A stretch of 64,000 nt of DNA, taken from contig JAAUZT010000021.1 in assembly GCA_014804485.1 (NCBI GenBank), positions 31,169-95,168 on the forward strand. The letters are read 5' to 3'. A program made the position numbers and the translations under genes. This DNA is from Lachnospiraceae bacterium. Lineage in GTDB: Bacteria > Bacillota > Clostridia > Lachnospirales > Lachnospiraceae. The notes beneath the pieces are model-generated. The model was not told where the DNA came from. It ran no database searches and saw only the letters and a program-made list of their open reading frames with translations. Positions 7,711 to 18,500 of the stretch are shown one piece after another. Each line of letters opens with the position of its first letter. Within the stretch, counting starts at the first letter, position 1.

Positions 7711-9504
7711 TGTGCCCTGTTTCTTGGTTTTGATGCGAAGTGCGGCATATCTGCCGTTACTTCTGTTGTCACGCGGTCTGTCTGCGCCCGATCTTCGTCC
7801 GGTATCGCTGCCGTGATCCGTTCTGCCGCCTCTTCCGCCACGCTCATTTCGGCTATCTCTTGCTCGATCCCAACTGCCTTGATCCGACCTGCTTCCACGT
7901 CCGCTTTGCCTGCCTGTGCCGCCGCAACCATCTCTGCCATTCTGTCTGCCCGCGCCGCTGCGTCCGTCTCTGCCGTTCTGTCTGCCTGCGCCGCGTCCGT
8001 CTCTGCTGTTCTGCCTGCCCGCGCCGCGTCTGCCTTCTTTCCTGTCGAAGAAAAATTTCTCTTCCCTGATGTCCTCTATCTCATCTCCCAGCTTCATCTG
8101 CATAAACGCTGCCGCGATCTGCAGCTCACTGTGCTGTCCCAGCGCAACTTCGTCCAGAATATATTCTATAGCGCGGCTGATATCCTGCTGTTCGATCACG
8201 CTGTGGGCCTCTTTTAAAATCTTGGCTGCTTTGCGCTGCATAATATCCGCCGCGTTCGGAATCTTCCTTTCCTTGATCTTCGTATGGCAGACCCGCTCGA
8301 TATCCCGGATCTTGTATGCTTCCCTGCCGACTACCAGCGTAAAGGAACGCCCTGTCTTGCCGGCGCGCCCCGTCCTGCCGATCCGATGCACATAATATTC
8401 GATATCCTCCGGTACGTCATAATTATAGACAGCCTCCACATCGCTGACGTCGATCCCTCTCGCCGCCACATCGGTAGCAATCAGGATACCCGCTCTGCCG
8501 CTGCGGAACAGATTCATTACAGTGTCTCTCTGGTTCTGGGACAGATCACCGTGAAGCCCCTCCACCTCATATCCGCGCTCCTTCAAATGCTCTGTCAGCT
8601 CGTCCACCATGCGCTTGGTGTTGCAGAAGATCAACGCCCGCTTCGGGTCATAATAATCGATCAGCCGGCACAGCACTTCTTCTTTATCCTGCCTACGCAC
8701 CTGATAGTACGCCTGCTTAATCAGCGGAATCGTCACCTCCTTGGGCGTCATCCTGATATAAGCAGCATCCTTCTGGTAGGTTCTGGTAATATCCAGAATC
8801 GGCTTCGGCATGGTCGCGGAGAAAAGTCCCGTCTGTCTGTGCTCCGGTATCTCCTGCAGGATCGTCTCTATATCTTCCCGAAAGCCCATGTTAAGCATTT
8901 CATCCGCCTCGTCCAGCACTACCGTATGCACATGTTCCATTTTCAATGTGTGTCTGCGCATGTGATCCATCACTCTGCCCGGGGTGCCGACTACGATCTG
9001 AACGCCGGATTTCAAGTTCTTGATCTGCCTTACGATATCCTGTCCGCCGTATACCGGCAGTACTTTGATCCCGTGCATATACTTAGCAAATTTGCGAAGC
9101 TCCTCCGCCGCCTGCATGGCAAGTTCCCGCGTAGGACACAGAATCACGGCCTGCAGATTGCGGTCTTCCGGATCGATCTTCTGCAGGATCGGTATTCCGA
9201 ATGCCGCGGTCTTACCGGTACCGGTCTGGGCCTGTCCGATCATATCCCGCCCTGTCATGAAAAGCGGAATCACCGCTTCCTGAATCGGCGTCATCTCATC
9301 AAAGCCCAGTTCCTTTACTGCCCGCAGAATCCGCTCATCTATCCCTGCATCCTCGTATTTCATATGCGTCTCGATTGTCTGGCTCCGGTCCTCTGCATCC
9401 GCCTGTACACCTCTCCACGCGCTTTCCATCCCGCTTTCCTGCACAGTTCTCTCTTTTTCTCCTAATATTCCCAATGCTTCCTTCTGTTTTGCTTTTTTGC
9501 TCAT
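7705..9504 (-). CDS. DEAD/DEAH box RNA helicase with RG-rich C-terminal tail
   Basis: AQTGTGKT, PTRELAMQ, VLDEADEMLNMGF, SAT, HRIGRTGRAG motifs; tail GAGRQNGRDGRSGAGRQNGRDG. Confidence 0.97.
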   Translation of the reverse strand: MSKKAKQKEALGILGEKERTVQESGMESAWRGVQADAEDRSQTIETHMKYEDAGIDERILRAVKELGFDEMTPIQEAVIPLFMTGRDMIGQAQTGTGKTAAFGIPILQKIDPEDRNLQAVILCPTRELAMQAAEELRKFAKYMHGIKVLPVYGGQDIVRQIKNLKSGVQIVVGTPGRVMDHMRRHTLKMEHVHTVVLDEADEMLNMGFREDIETILQEIPEHRQTGLFSATMPKPILDITRTYQKDAAYIRMTPKEVTIPLIKQAYYQVRRQDKEEVLCRLIDYYDPKRALIFCNTKRMVDELTEHLKERGYEVEGLHGDLSQNQRDTVMNLFRSGRAGILIATDVAARGIDVSDVEAVYNYDVPEDIEYYVHRIGRTGRAGKTGRSFTLVVGREAYKIRDIERVCHTKIKERKIPNAADIMQRKAAKILKEAHSVIEQQDISRAIEYILDEVALGQHSELQIAAAFMQMKLGDEIEDIREEKFFFDRKEGRRGAGRQNSRDGRGAGRQNGRDGRSGAGRQNGRDGCGGTGRQSGRGSRSDQGSWDRARDSRNERGGRGGRTDHGSDTGRRSGADRPRDNRSNGRYAALRIKTKKQGTS

Positions 9505-9693
9505 ACATACTCCATTCTGATTTTCATATAATTTTGTTATAATTCACACAAACTCTTCCACCATAGTATAGTTTTGTCTTTTTTTACCAACAAACACACT
9601 CGTTCTGAACATGATAATTGCTGCCATATCCCCTGCGAACGCCAAGGATATGACAGCACACATTATCACAGTATCGCTATGTTATTGATCTTC

Positions 9694-10359
9694 TTACGCC
9701 AGATATATCTTACGCAGTTTACTTACCGCGCGGTCTGCGATCAGGCACTCGCCATGCTCTTCTAAGTACAGCATCCTCTCTTCGGAAACCGCGATCAGGT
9801 TACCGAACTCCACTGCCTGCGCACTGATCTTATTAAACATCTTGTAAGACAGCCGGTTCTTCTCCACCACAAGGTAATACGCTTCTCCCTCTTTATAAAG
9901 GTGGCTCTTCACAGACAGATTCTTCGGAATGGACACAGTATACTGCATGGCCTGATGAAGCGTGGCAAACACGAACATCCGCCTGTTATCCTCATATTCT
10001 TCCTTTTTCTTCTGTCCCGCAGCACGGCGTTCCTCTTCATCCTGTCTGCCAAGCTCTGCACTGACTCCCTGCAGGACTTCCTTCAAGTGCTGCAGAATAT
10101 CCCGGAAACCCATAGGGCTCTCATTTGTAAAAGTGACTGCGAGTCCCTTATCCTGCAGCGGCGTGATCTGCATGGCAATACTCTCTCCGCTTAACGTATA
10201 TCCCACCTCGTCATGCGCGCGCTCAATAATATCCCGCAAAAATCCCTCGCCCTTCTCATTTCTCTCGAATATGTCTGACAGAGTCAGCCCATATTCAAGC
10301 ATATCTTCCGCTGTGACAATACACTGTACCGTCGCGTCATTGATTTTCTTATATTCCAT
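9694..10359 (-). CDS. MecA-like adaptor protein
   Basis: MEYKKINDATVQCIVTAEDMLEYGLTLSDIFERNEKGEGFLRDIIERAHDEVGY; C-terminal FATLHQAMQY region; internal Met preferred over ORF start. Confidence 0.8.
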   Translation of the reverse strand: MEYKKINDATVQCIVTAEDMLEYGLTLSDIFERNEKGEGFLRDIIERAHDEVGYTLSGESIAMQITPLQDKGLAVTFTNESPMGFRDILQHLKEVLQGVSAELGRQDEEERRAAGQKKKEEYEDNRRMFVFATLHQAMQYTVSIPKNLSVKSHLYKEGEAYYLVVEKNRLSYKMFNKISAQAVEFGNLIAVSEERMLYLEEHGECLIADRAVSKLRKIYLA

Positions 10360-10486
10360 ATAGCCTGTTATCCTCTGTTTTCTTTCGGTTACCGACCACA
10401 AACCTACCAGATATGTAGAACTTTGTCAAGCCGAAGTTTCTCTGTGCACCCCTCATAATAACGGGTGCATTACTATTCTAACACAA

Positions 10487-10521
10487 AAATGCGCAATAAT
10501 AAAGAATCTTATCGCGCATTT
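10487..10521 (-). terminator. Rho-independent terminator downstream of the MCP gene
   Basis: AAATGCGC ... GCGCATTT stem; minus strand continues GCGCATTTTTG. Confidence 0.65.
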
Positions 10522-10582
10522 CTGACCTATATTCTAAAGAAATTTTCCGTCAGTGCCATACTGATGTATCCTCCGTGTTGTC

Positions 10583-12310
10583 TCAATGCAATTTAAATTT
10601 GCTTACCTCACTCCTTAGCAGTCCGGAAACCCCAAGATTAGAATCCGCCTGTTTGTCGATATCGCTGACACTTTCTGTTAAACCGACCACTGTATCCGAC
10701 ACATTGCTGATCCCTATTGCGCTCTCGTTCACCGCTGTCTTGATACCCTCTACCGATTCTCTGATCAGATCCATACTGTGCCGCAATTCTTCGCTCTCTG
10801 ACGCAAATCTCTGCATCATCTCATTCATGCTGCCCACATCACTCCGGTAATTCTCACTGGTCGTAAGAAGCTGCTCATAGCCACCCATAGCAGTCTCGTT
10901 CATAAAGTTGATCATTACTTCCGCTTCTGCCGCCAATTCATCCACCGCCGCGATCACTTCCGCCGTCACCTTCTGAATCTCTGTTGCCGCATCGGCCGAA
11001 TTCGTCGCCAGCTTTCCGATCTGATCAGCTACCACTGCAAAACCTCTGCCGGATTCTCCTGCCCGAGCCGCCTCGATGCTGGCGTTTAATGCCAAAAGAT
11101 TTGTTTCTGACGTAATGCTGATAATATTCTTCGTAAGGTCCCGGATCTGCTCCACTTCCTTGGATTTCTCAATCTTATTCTGGACCGCCGCCGCCATATC
11201 CGCCGCCTGCGCTTCCGCATCGCGTCTGTTCTCCACGGCGCTCTGATATACCTCTGATGCATTGCTCATGATCTCATTGGAAGAACGGCTTCCATCCTCA
11301 GCCTGGCGATAAATCTCCTCGATGGAACCAAATACCGTTCCGATCGAATCATTGACCTGATCCAGTGCTGCGCTGGATTCTTCCATAGCCGCGCTCATCT
11401 CCTCCATTGTTGCAGAGACATTCGTTATGTTCTCACCTGCCAGAGACAGGCTCTCCGCCATCACACTTGAGGACTCATTGAGTCGGTCGGAATTGTCCGA
11501 AATATTGATCATAATATTTCTTATGTATCCTAAAAGTGCATTTACATTCTCTGCGATCAATTCCATCTCATCGCCGGTATGAATCTCCAGCCTCTGCGTA
11601 AGATCTCCCTCATTATTCACCAGCTCATATATCTTACCGTCTACCGTATGCAGGCTCCTGATGATCTTCCCTACAATGAGATTGATAATCGCCAGTGCAA
11701 CAATCAGACAAATCACGGTAATGGTTACAGTCTGCTTAAGGATATCGTCCAATCGCTGCACAACGCCGGAAGCATCATAGTCACATCCCACAACTCCTAC
11801 AACTGCTCCACTGTCATCCCAAATCGGCATATATGCCGATATCAGCTCCCCGTCTTCCGTCGAATCAATATAATCCTGTACGTATTCCACCCCCTGAAAG
11901 ACTCCCTGCAGCTCCTGATAGGACACTTCAAAAACTTTCCCGAACTCGTTATGGCTCTGTGTATTATCTGTATCGATTCCATAATACACTTGTCTGCCGT
12001 CGGTATATAACGTATACAGATATTGAATGCCGCATTCTTCTCTGACACCCGACATCGTTGCAAGAATATCCGCGTACTCCTCGCTGTCTTCAGCTCCCGG
12101 TGCCAGCACAGCCAGTTTTTCCGTATCGATCACCTTCGTGGAGATTACAGCCGCCATTCGCGCTTCCTCCACCCCCATTGCAATCAAACCATTCTCCGTG
12201 CGCTTATAAGAATTCACGCCCATAACGAGACATAGTATTATAATCAATGCCGTTGTCGGCAGCACGATTTTATTCCGGATTCCCATCTTTCTGGTTTTTT
12301 CTCTTTTCAT
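10583..12310 (-). CDS. Methyl-accepting chemotaxis protein (extracytoplasmic sensor, HAMP, signalling domain)
   Basis: [32 protein letters not shown] hairpin signature; start MKREKTRK preceded by AGAGGAAA. Confidence 0.95.
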   Translation of the reverse strand: MKREKTRKMGIRNKIVLPTTALIIILCLVMGVNSYKRTENGLIAMGVEEARMAAVISTKVIDTEKLAVLAPGAEDSEEYADILATMSGVREECGIQYLYTLYTDGRQVYYGIDTDNTQSHNEFGKVFEVSYQELQGVFQGVEYVQDYIDSTEDGELISAYMPIWDDSGAVVGVVGCDYDASGVVQRLDDILKQTVTITVICLIVALAIINLIVGKIIRSLHTVDGKIYELVNNEGDLTQRLEIHTGDEMELIAENVNALLGYIRNIMINISDNSDRLNESSSVMAESLSLAGENITNVSATMEEMSAAMEESSAALDQVNDSIGTVFGSIEEIYRQAEDGSRSSNEIMSNASEVYQSAVENRRDAEAQAADMAAAVQNKIEKSKEVEQIRDLTKNIISITSETNLLALNASIEAARAGESGRGFAVVADQIGKLATNSADAATEIQKVTAEVIAAVDELAAEAEVMINFMNETAMGGYEQLLTTSENYRSDVGSMNEMMQRFASESEELRHSMDLIRESVEGIKTAVNESAIGISNVSDTVVGLTESVSDIDKQADSNLGVSGLLRSEVSKFKLH

Positions 12311-12553
12311 ATAATTTTTCCTCTTTTCTTGCACGGCTCTGCATTATGCAGAGCCGCCGACATCACTTTCAGTATCATGTCTATTATAGCACTCCGTCAA
12401 AACGAGTACAATATAAAGTAAAGATTTCAATATAGACAAAACTTAACTATACTCTTTGACAAACTATCATACGCGAAGAGAGACAGAAGATAATCTTCTG
12501 CCCCTCTCCAAACTATGCACCTCTAAGTACTGACTCATATGCATATCACTTAT

Positions 12554-15500
12554 TTATTTGATTACAAAGTTCTTCACAATAGGCTGTCTCGTGAAGTAAT
12601 TGCCTTTACCCGCGATCGTGACTGTTGCCGTACCGCCTCGTTTGACATTTTTACTGTAAGCCAGCGTATAATCCTTGCCTTCTTTCAGCTTCCTGCCGTT
12701 CACTTTGACAGTAACCTTCGGCTTCAAAGCTTTACCTAAGAAGGTCTGGAACTTCACATCCTCGATGTCAGTCTTAGTGATTTCCGCCTGATCAATGGTA
12801 AAGTTCAGTGTCCTGGACTTCGTATCAGGATCATCATTATCTGTAATCCAACCGTTGCCCTTCACCTTAACAGTGAGTGTAGGCTGCTTCTTACTTACAC
12901 TCATAATATTTATATTATCCTTATAACTTATGCTGTAAGCCGTATTGAGTTTCAAATCAACGGTCTTGCCATTCATATCCCGGAAGGTAACTGCCGGTTT
13001 CAGTGCCTTGCCGCTATAAGTTACGGAAGCTACATCAATGCTGAAATCTTTCAAATTTCGGGCTGACACTGTAAACAGATTCGAAATCTTCACGCTGCCG
13101 CTGTAATTGCCTTTACCTTTGATCGTCGCCGTGACAGGTGCTTTACCGTCCGTCCATTTACCGATCGCATAAGTAACTGTATAATCGCTGCTTGACAGCT
13201 CATTCATCACTTCATTCTGTGCCGCGTCATAGTTCTTAGCGCTGAATCGTAATTCCGGATTCGGTGCATATCCCGTATAAGGAATTTCCAATGAACCATA
13301 TTCCGTCTTATCTTTCGTATCGCTGTTGATCAACAGCCCGCTGTCTTCCGTCGAAGGTGTCCACTTACCGTCCTGCTTCGCTACCACATTCTTCACAGAC
13401 AGTTTCGGTGTCTGAAGCTCTCCCTTCTTGTCTTTATCGCTGTCCTTAGTAACTTCCCCTGCCAGTGTGCGCTTATTGATCGTAAATATCGCTGTCTTGG
13501 TGCCGACATATTTACCCGTACCAGTAATCGTGATCGTAGCCCGTCCTGCATTGGTATTGTTCGTATAGCCTACATAGTAACCGTCCTTATCAGAGTTTAT
13601 ACTATCCTGCTCCGTCAGTACAATGGCTTTTGTACCCGCACCCACTGTCACCTTTATATTCGGTGTGTCGCCGGTTGATGTCAGCTCCACCGGAAGGCCG
13701 GTATAATAGAATTTTCCGCTCACTGCAATCTTCACGTTAGGAATCAGATAATCCTTATCTACCACACGGAAGGATACTGACCGCTCCCCTGCATAATTGA
13801 CTTTCTCTTTCCCAGCAATCTTCACTGCATAAGTGCCCGCTGCCGTAACCTTAGCGATACCGGTCCTGTCTTCTTTAGAATAAATCGTCTCCACTTTATC
13901 TTCTGTAAGTGCAGTTCCGTTTTCATCATGTGTACGCTTGATCTCAATGATCTCATACTGGCTTGCTGCAACTGCTTTCGTGCCGTCTTTCACCGTAATC
14001 TTCGGTGCCTGCGCACTCTTCTCCGCCAGATCCGCTGCTGTCACTGTCGTATTGCTTAAGTCTCTGGGTCTGATCTCGAACGTGAACTTAGTATCACCCG
14101 CCTTACCGCCCGCCTTAAGATCTACGGTTGTTCTCGTCCCCGCAAAGTTTCCTTTACCGGTGATCTTAAGCGTCGGTACTTTCTTGTCATTGATATTCTT
14201 GTAAACAGTCTGACCATCTTCTTCTACACTGTACACACTTGCATTCATATTATTGGTGTACGTAACCGTGTAGTCCGTTCCTTTTGCCAATGTGGCTGTC
14301 TTCTCCACACCGTCCTGATCCGTGTAACTGTATTTCACAGTCACCGAAGGCTCCACCTTCTTGCCGGTATAATAATTCGGGCTGGAAGATACTGTCACTT
14401 CCACTTTTTCCTGGTTGACCGGACATTTTGCAATCGTAAAGGTTGTAGTGATCGAACCCTCTTTGTAACCGCTCGGGTCGTTCAGCGCCTTATCCGTCGG
14501 AAGTACGACAAGCGTTGCTTTGCCGATCTTCTTATTGTTCTGATAATATACCGTGTACAGAGTCGGATCAATCGCTTCTTTACTTTCATCCGTTATATCA
14601 TCTGCAATATCATACAGACTGATCTTAGGCTCAATCTCCTTTTCCTTACCAAGATAGTATACTGCCTGTGCCGCTTTATCTGTTCTGCCGTTCTTGTCAG
14701 GAGACTCGTATACAACCTTCAACTTCTTTGCACTGAATTCTTTTCTGGTATCCTCTTTAATGTCAAATAAGATTTCTCTCGTGCCGGTAAACCTATCACC
14801 CTTCGCAGTCAGCGTAATCTTCGCCTTGCTCTGCTCCGTGGTAAGATTCTTGTTATTCGCATACGCTACCGTATAATCCGCTGTTGTCAGCTTATATCCT
14901 TTATAGGATAATTCTACAACCGGTGTCACATTCTTATCCGTATAGAACTGTGCCGGGATCGGATTCTCGCCTGCCGGACTGTCGCTTTCTCCTGCGTTAA
15001 CCTGCACCAGATAATTACCGGCTTCATCCTTAGCGCTCAAATCGATCTTTTCATTCTCTCCAAAGACACTCTTAAATGTCGCGTTGACTGTTACATTACC
15101 GTTAGGCATCGTAAAGGTATCGCTCTTAGTCTCCGCTGTCTCTGCCGCATAGGTAAGCACTGCCGCATTGACCGTTCTTTCACCGGAAGCAGCCTGAAAT
15201 GCCACCGTACCGTTATTGCTTGTGAGTATATTCTCATAGTTCTCTGCAGTAATGCTTGCACCGGAAAGTGTCATGGTATCCAGATAATATCCCTGATTGG
15301 GCGTAACCGTTACATTTACTTTCTCTCCGCTGTTTGCCTTTATAACACTTATCTCAACGTTACCGTCCTTGATACCGTCGGCTACGGAAATGCTGTGTGT
15401 GCCGTAGAGGTAGAAGTCGTCCAGGCTTCCCCATACTCCGCTTGTGCCTGTCTCCGTCGCCTTGATCGTTACTCCAACTTTAACAGAATCGCCTTTCTCG

Positions 15501-18500
15501 ACCTCAACGCCCGTAATCTCCGGATTACTCCAATTTCGCCATCCGTCTAAAGTAAATGTGGTCTGTCTTCTGAATTTCCTCTCACCGTTCTCGCCAAATA
15601 CTTCCACGAAAGCATACTGCACATCTTCCGTGCCTGCACCGTCACCTTGAATATAACCGCCAAAAGTATAGCTGCCCGCCTCAGGCGTAACAGTCTGCGA
15701 TACGCTAAACTCTGCCGGGTTTTCTGACCAGAAATTCATCGCATAGTTTCCGCTTCTCGGATTTTCTTTCCAGTCTTTTTCCTGACTGCTGACGCAGCTT
15801 TCCACTCCCTCTACCTGCCAATCCGGATGAGCGGTTCCCTTCTCAAATCCCGGATCCTGAAGAATATTGGCAGAAGATGTTCTCACTATTTTAATGGTCA
15901 GTGTCAGTTTATATTCCCTGCCGCCTTCTGTTACGGTTCCGTGTACGATATATTCGCCCACTTTATCCGTATTAACTAATTCCTTCTCCTCCTGATCCCA
16001 CTGAACATCCAATCGCTCATTGGTTCCATCATTATAAGTTGCCACAGCCTTAGGATATTCAAATGTCCCGCCCAGCGGAACCTCCAAAGGATTCTGATCC
16101 TTCGCCAATCCAATACTGGAAATAGCCCTCTCTGCTGTTGCTCCTGTTCTGATCAAGCTGTAAACTTTAGCCGTAGCAAGCGCTGTTCCGTCGAAATCAA
16201 ACCATGACTGGTTATCGACCGCACTTCCGCCATACCACTTGCCGGCATCATCAGGATCATATTCAGAAGCATAACTTGCTGCCCAGCCGGAACCGTACTT
16301 CTCCCATGCCTCTTGGTTCTGCTTAACCAGCTTTTCATCGGCATTGCCATCCTCATCATATACATAATACGGAGATATCCATGCCGGCTCCCAGTAGAAT
16401 ACACCGATAGCCTGCCCCGGCACAGCATCATTGACTCTATTGACCGCATTGACAACATCACGTATCTCATCCGCCTGTCCCTGCAGAGAAATATCATAGT
16501 TCAGAGCCTGTGATGTTCTCGGCGCGGTATTCTCATGTCCGTCACCGTCATCCCAGCTTGTCGTCCATGATGTCTCTGCGACCATGACCTTCTTCTCATA
16601 TGTTTCCGCAACTTCCTTCAATACCTGGTATAGATTATCAGTTGTTCCGTGCCAGAAAGGATAATAAGAGCTTGCAAATACATCATAGTCAACGTTATAC
16701 TTCTTTAAATCCGCTGCCCAGCCCGAATACCATCCTCCTTTTTCGGGATTTGTGAAATGCAGCGCCACAAGGCATTCAGGGTCGAATTTCCTTACCGCTT
16801 TGCTGCCCGCGTTGAAAATCTTCGCCATGTTTTCTCTGGAAGTCTCTCCGCAAATAGCATTGTTAGTCTCATTGCCGACCTGTACCATGCCTACATTAAC
16901 GCCAGCATCTCTAAGAGCATTCAAGCTCGACAAGGTATAAGACTCTACCTCTGCCTCCTTCTCTGCTAAACTAAATGCTTTCCACGCCTTTGGTGCCTGC
17001 TGCTTCGCCGGGTCTGCCCAGAAATCCGAATAGTGGAAATCAATCAGAACTTTCATACCGGCATCTGTAGCCAGCTTACCCATGACCTTGGCTTTCTCTA
17101 AATCGTTGTTACCGCCGCCGTAACCTCTACCGCTCCCATCATAAGGATCGTTCCAGATACGGATACGTACCCAGTTCGTACCGCCGGCTTTCAGATATTC
17201 AAAAAATTCTGCGTCAGAAAGAGGATTACCCTCCTCATCCTTGAATACAGTTCCGCTATCTCTGAGCGATATATAGGAAGATAAGTCAGCGCCTGTGATG
17301 AAGTTACTGCTCAGCTCTACCTTCTGTACATTGATATCCGCTTCCAACGCTCCTATCGGAACTAAAGCCTTTATTGCCGCTGCCAAGTCATCATAAGCTT
17401 TATTGATCTGCGCTTCGGTGGGCGCTTCCTTGGTTGCATCCTCCTCCGCTTCCTCTGCCGCTTTCAATACCACTTCTGCTGCCGCCAGTGCGACTGTAAA
17501 TTCTTTCCAGCCTTTCTCCTTGTAATCTTCTTCCTTGAGCTCCTTAGCTTCCTCTACAAGCGTCTGTAATTTATCCAGAAGTGACAGATTCGCATCAGGA
17601 TCTGCTTCCTCCAGCGTTGCATAGAATGCACCATCTTTATAATAGGTCTTACCTGCGAAGACAGGGGTAATGTCAATACCGTAACTATTGGTCTGTCCAT
17701 TCACCAGATTCTTTTCCCATTCAAAACTGCCGGTAGCATCTTTCATATATAGATTACTTACCTTTTTGTCATCAAAGGTAAGTTCACCCGGCACAGAGAA
17801 AGTGATTGAATACCAATTCTCATGTTCCGAATCCGCCGCAAAAGGATATCCGACACTTCCGTCAACTGTCTCTTCCCCTTGCGGTTTTGCTGCTTCACCT
17901 GTTGTCTCGTCCACTACAACAATGGTACTATCCTTGCACTCCGCATCCTTCGCCACCTGCAGATAAGGTGTCTTTTCTGCACTATACATATGCAAGGTAA
18001 CCTGCCGCATGATCGATGTAGCCATGCTTCCCGCATACCCTACATCATTTTTAACCGCATAGGAATCATCATCTCCGGATATCACTTTGCCAAAGAATTC
18101 CGTATCACCTTTCGAGGCTTCACAAATATATTCCGCAACCTTATCAGTATCGTTCTCGGAAAGTGCAACAGACTTCTTAAAAATCTGGAATCCCGCATCT
18201 TTTCCGTTATTTGTGAAGCTAATCGGAACGCTGTACCATCCCGCGTATCCTTCTACCGCGGTCATTGAATAGGTATCGTCCGCTCCCCATACAGTCCACG
18301 TTGCCTGCGCTGCCTTTGAGGTTAAATCAGCTCCCCAGTGATACAATCCGATTTCTTCTTCCTCTTCCATATCACCGGCATAATAATAGAATGTCACATC
18401 AACACTCAAAGACACCATTGCGTCCATTGCACTCTTCAGGATCTTATATGCTTTTGTAATTTCGTAGTCTGTAAAGTCATCAGGCTCGTTAGCAAAATCT

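Noticed and set aside
8284-9465. 393-aa plus-strand ORF
   Set aside because: Antisense to DEAD-box helicase motifs; no recognisable domain, so shadow ORF.
12330-12356. GGCTCTGCA-TTA-TGCAGAGCC hairpin as regulatory element
   Set aside because: Clear hairpin just upstream of the MCP RBS, but no family match or alternative structure; not strong enough for a functional claim.
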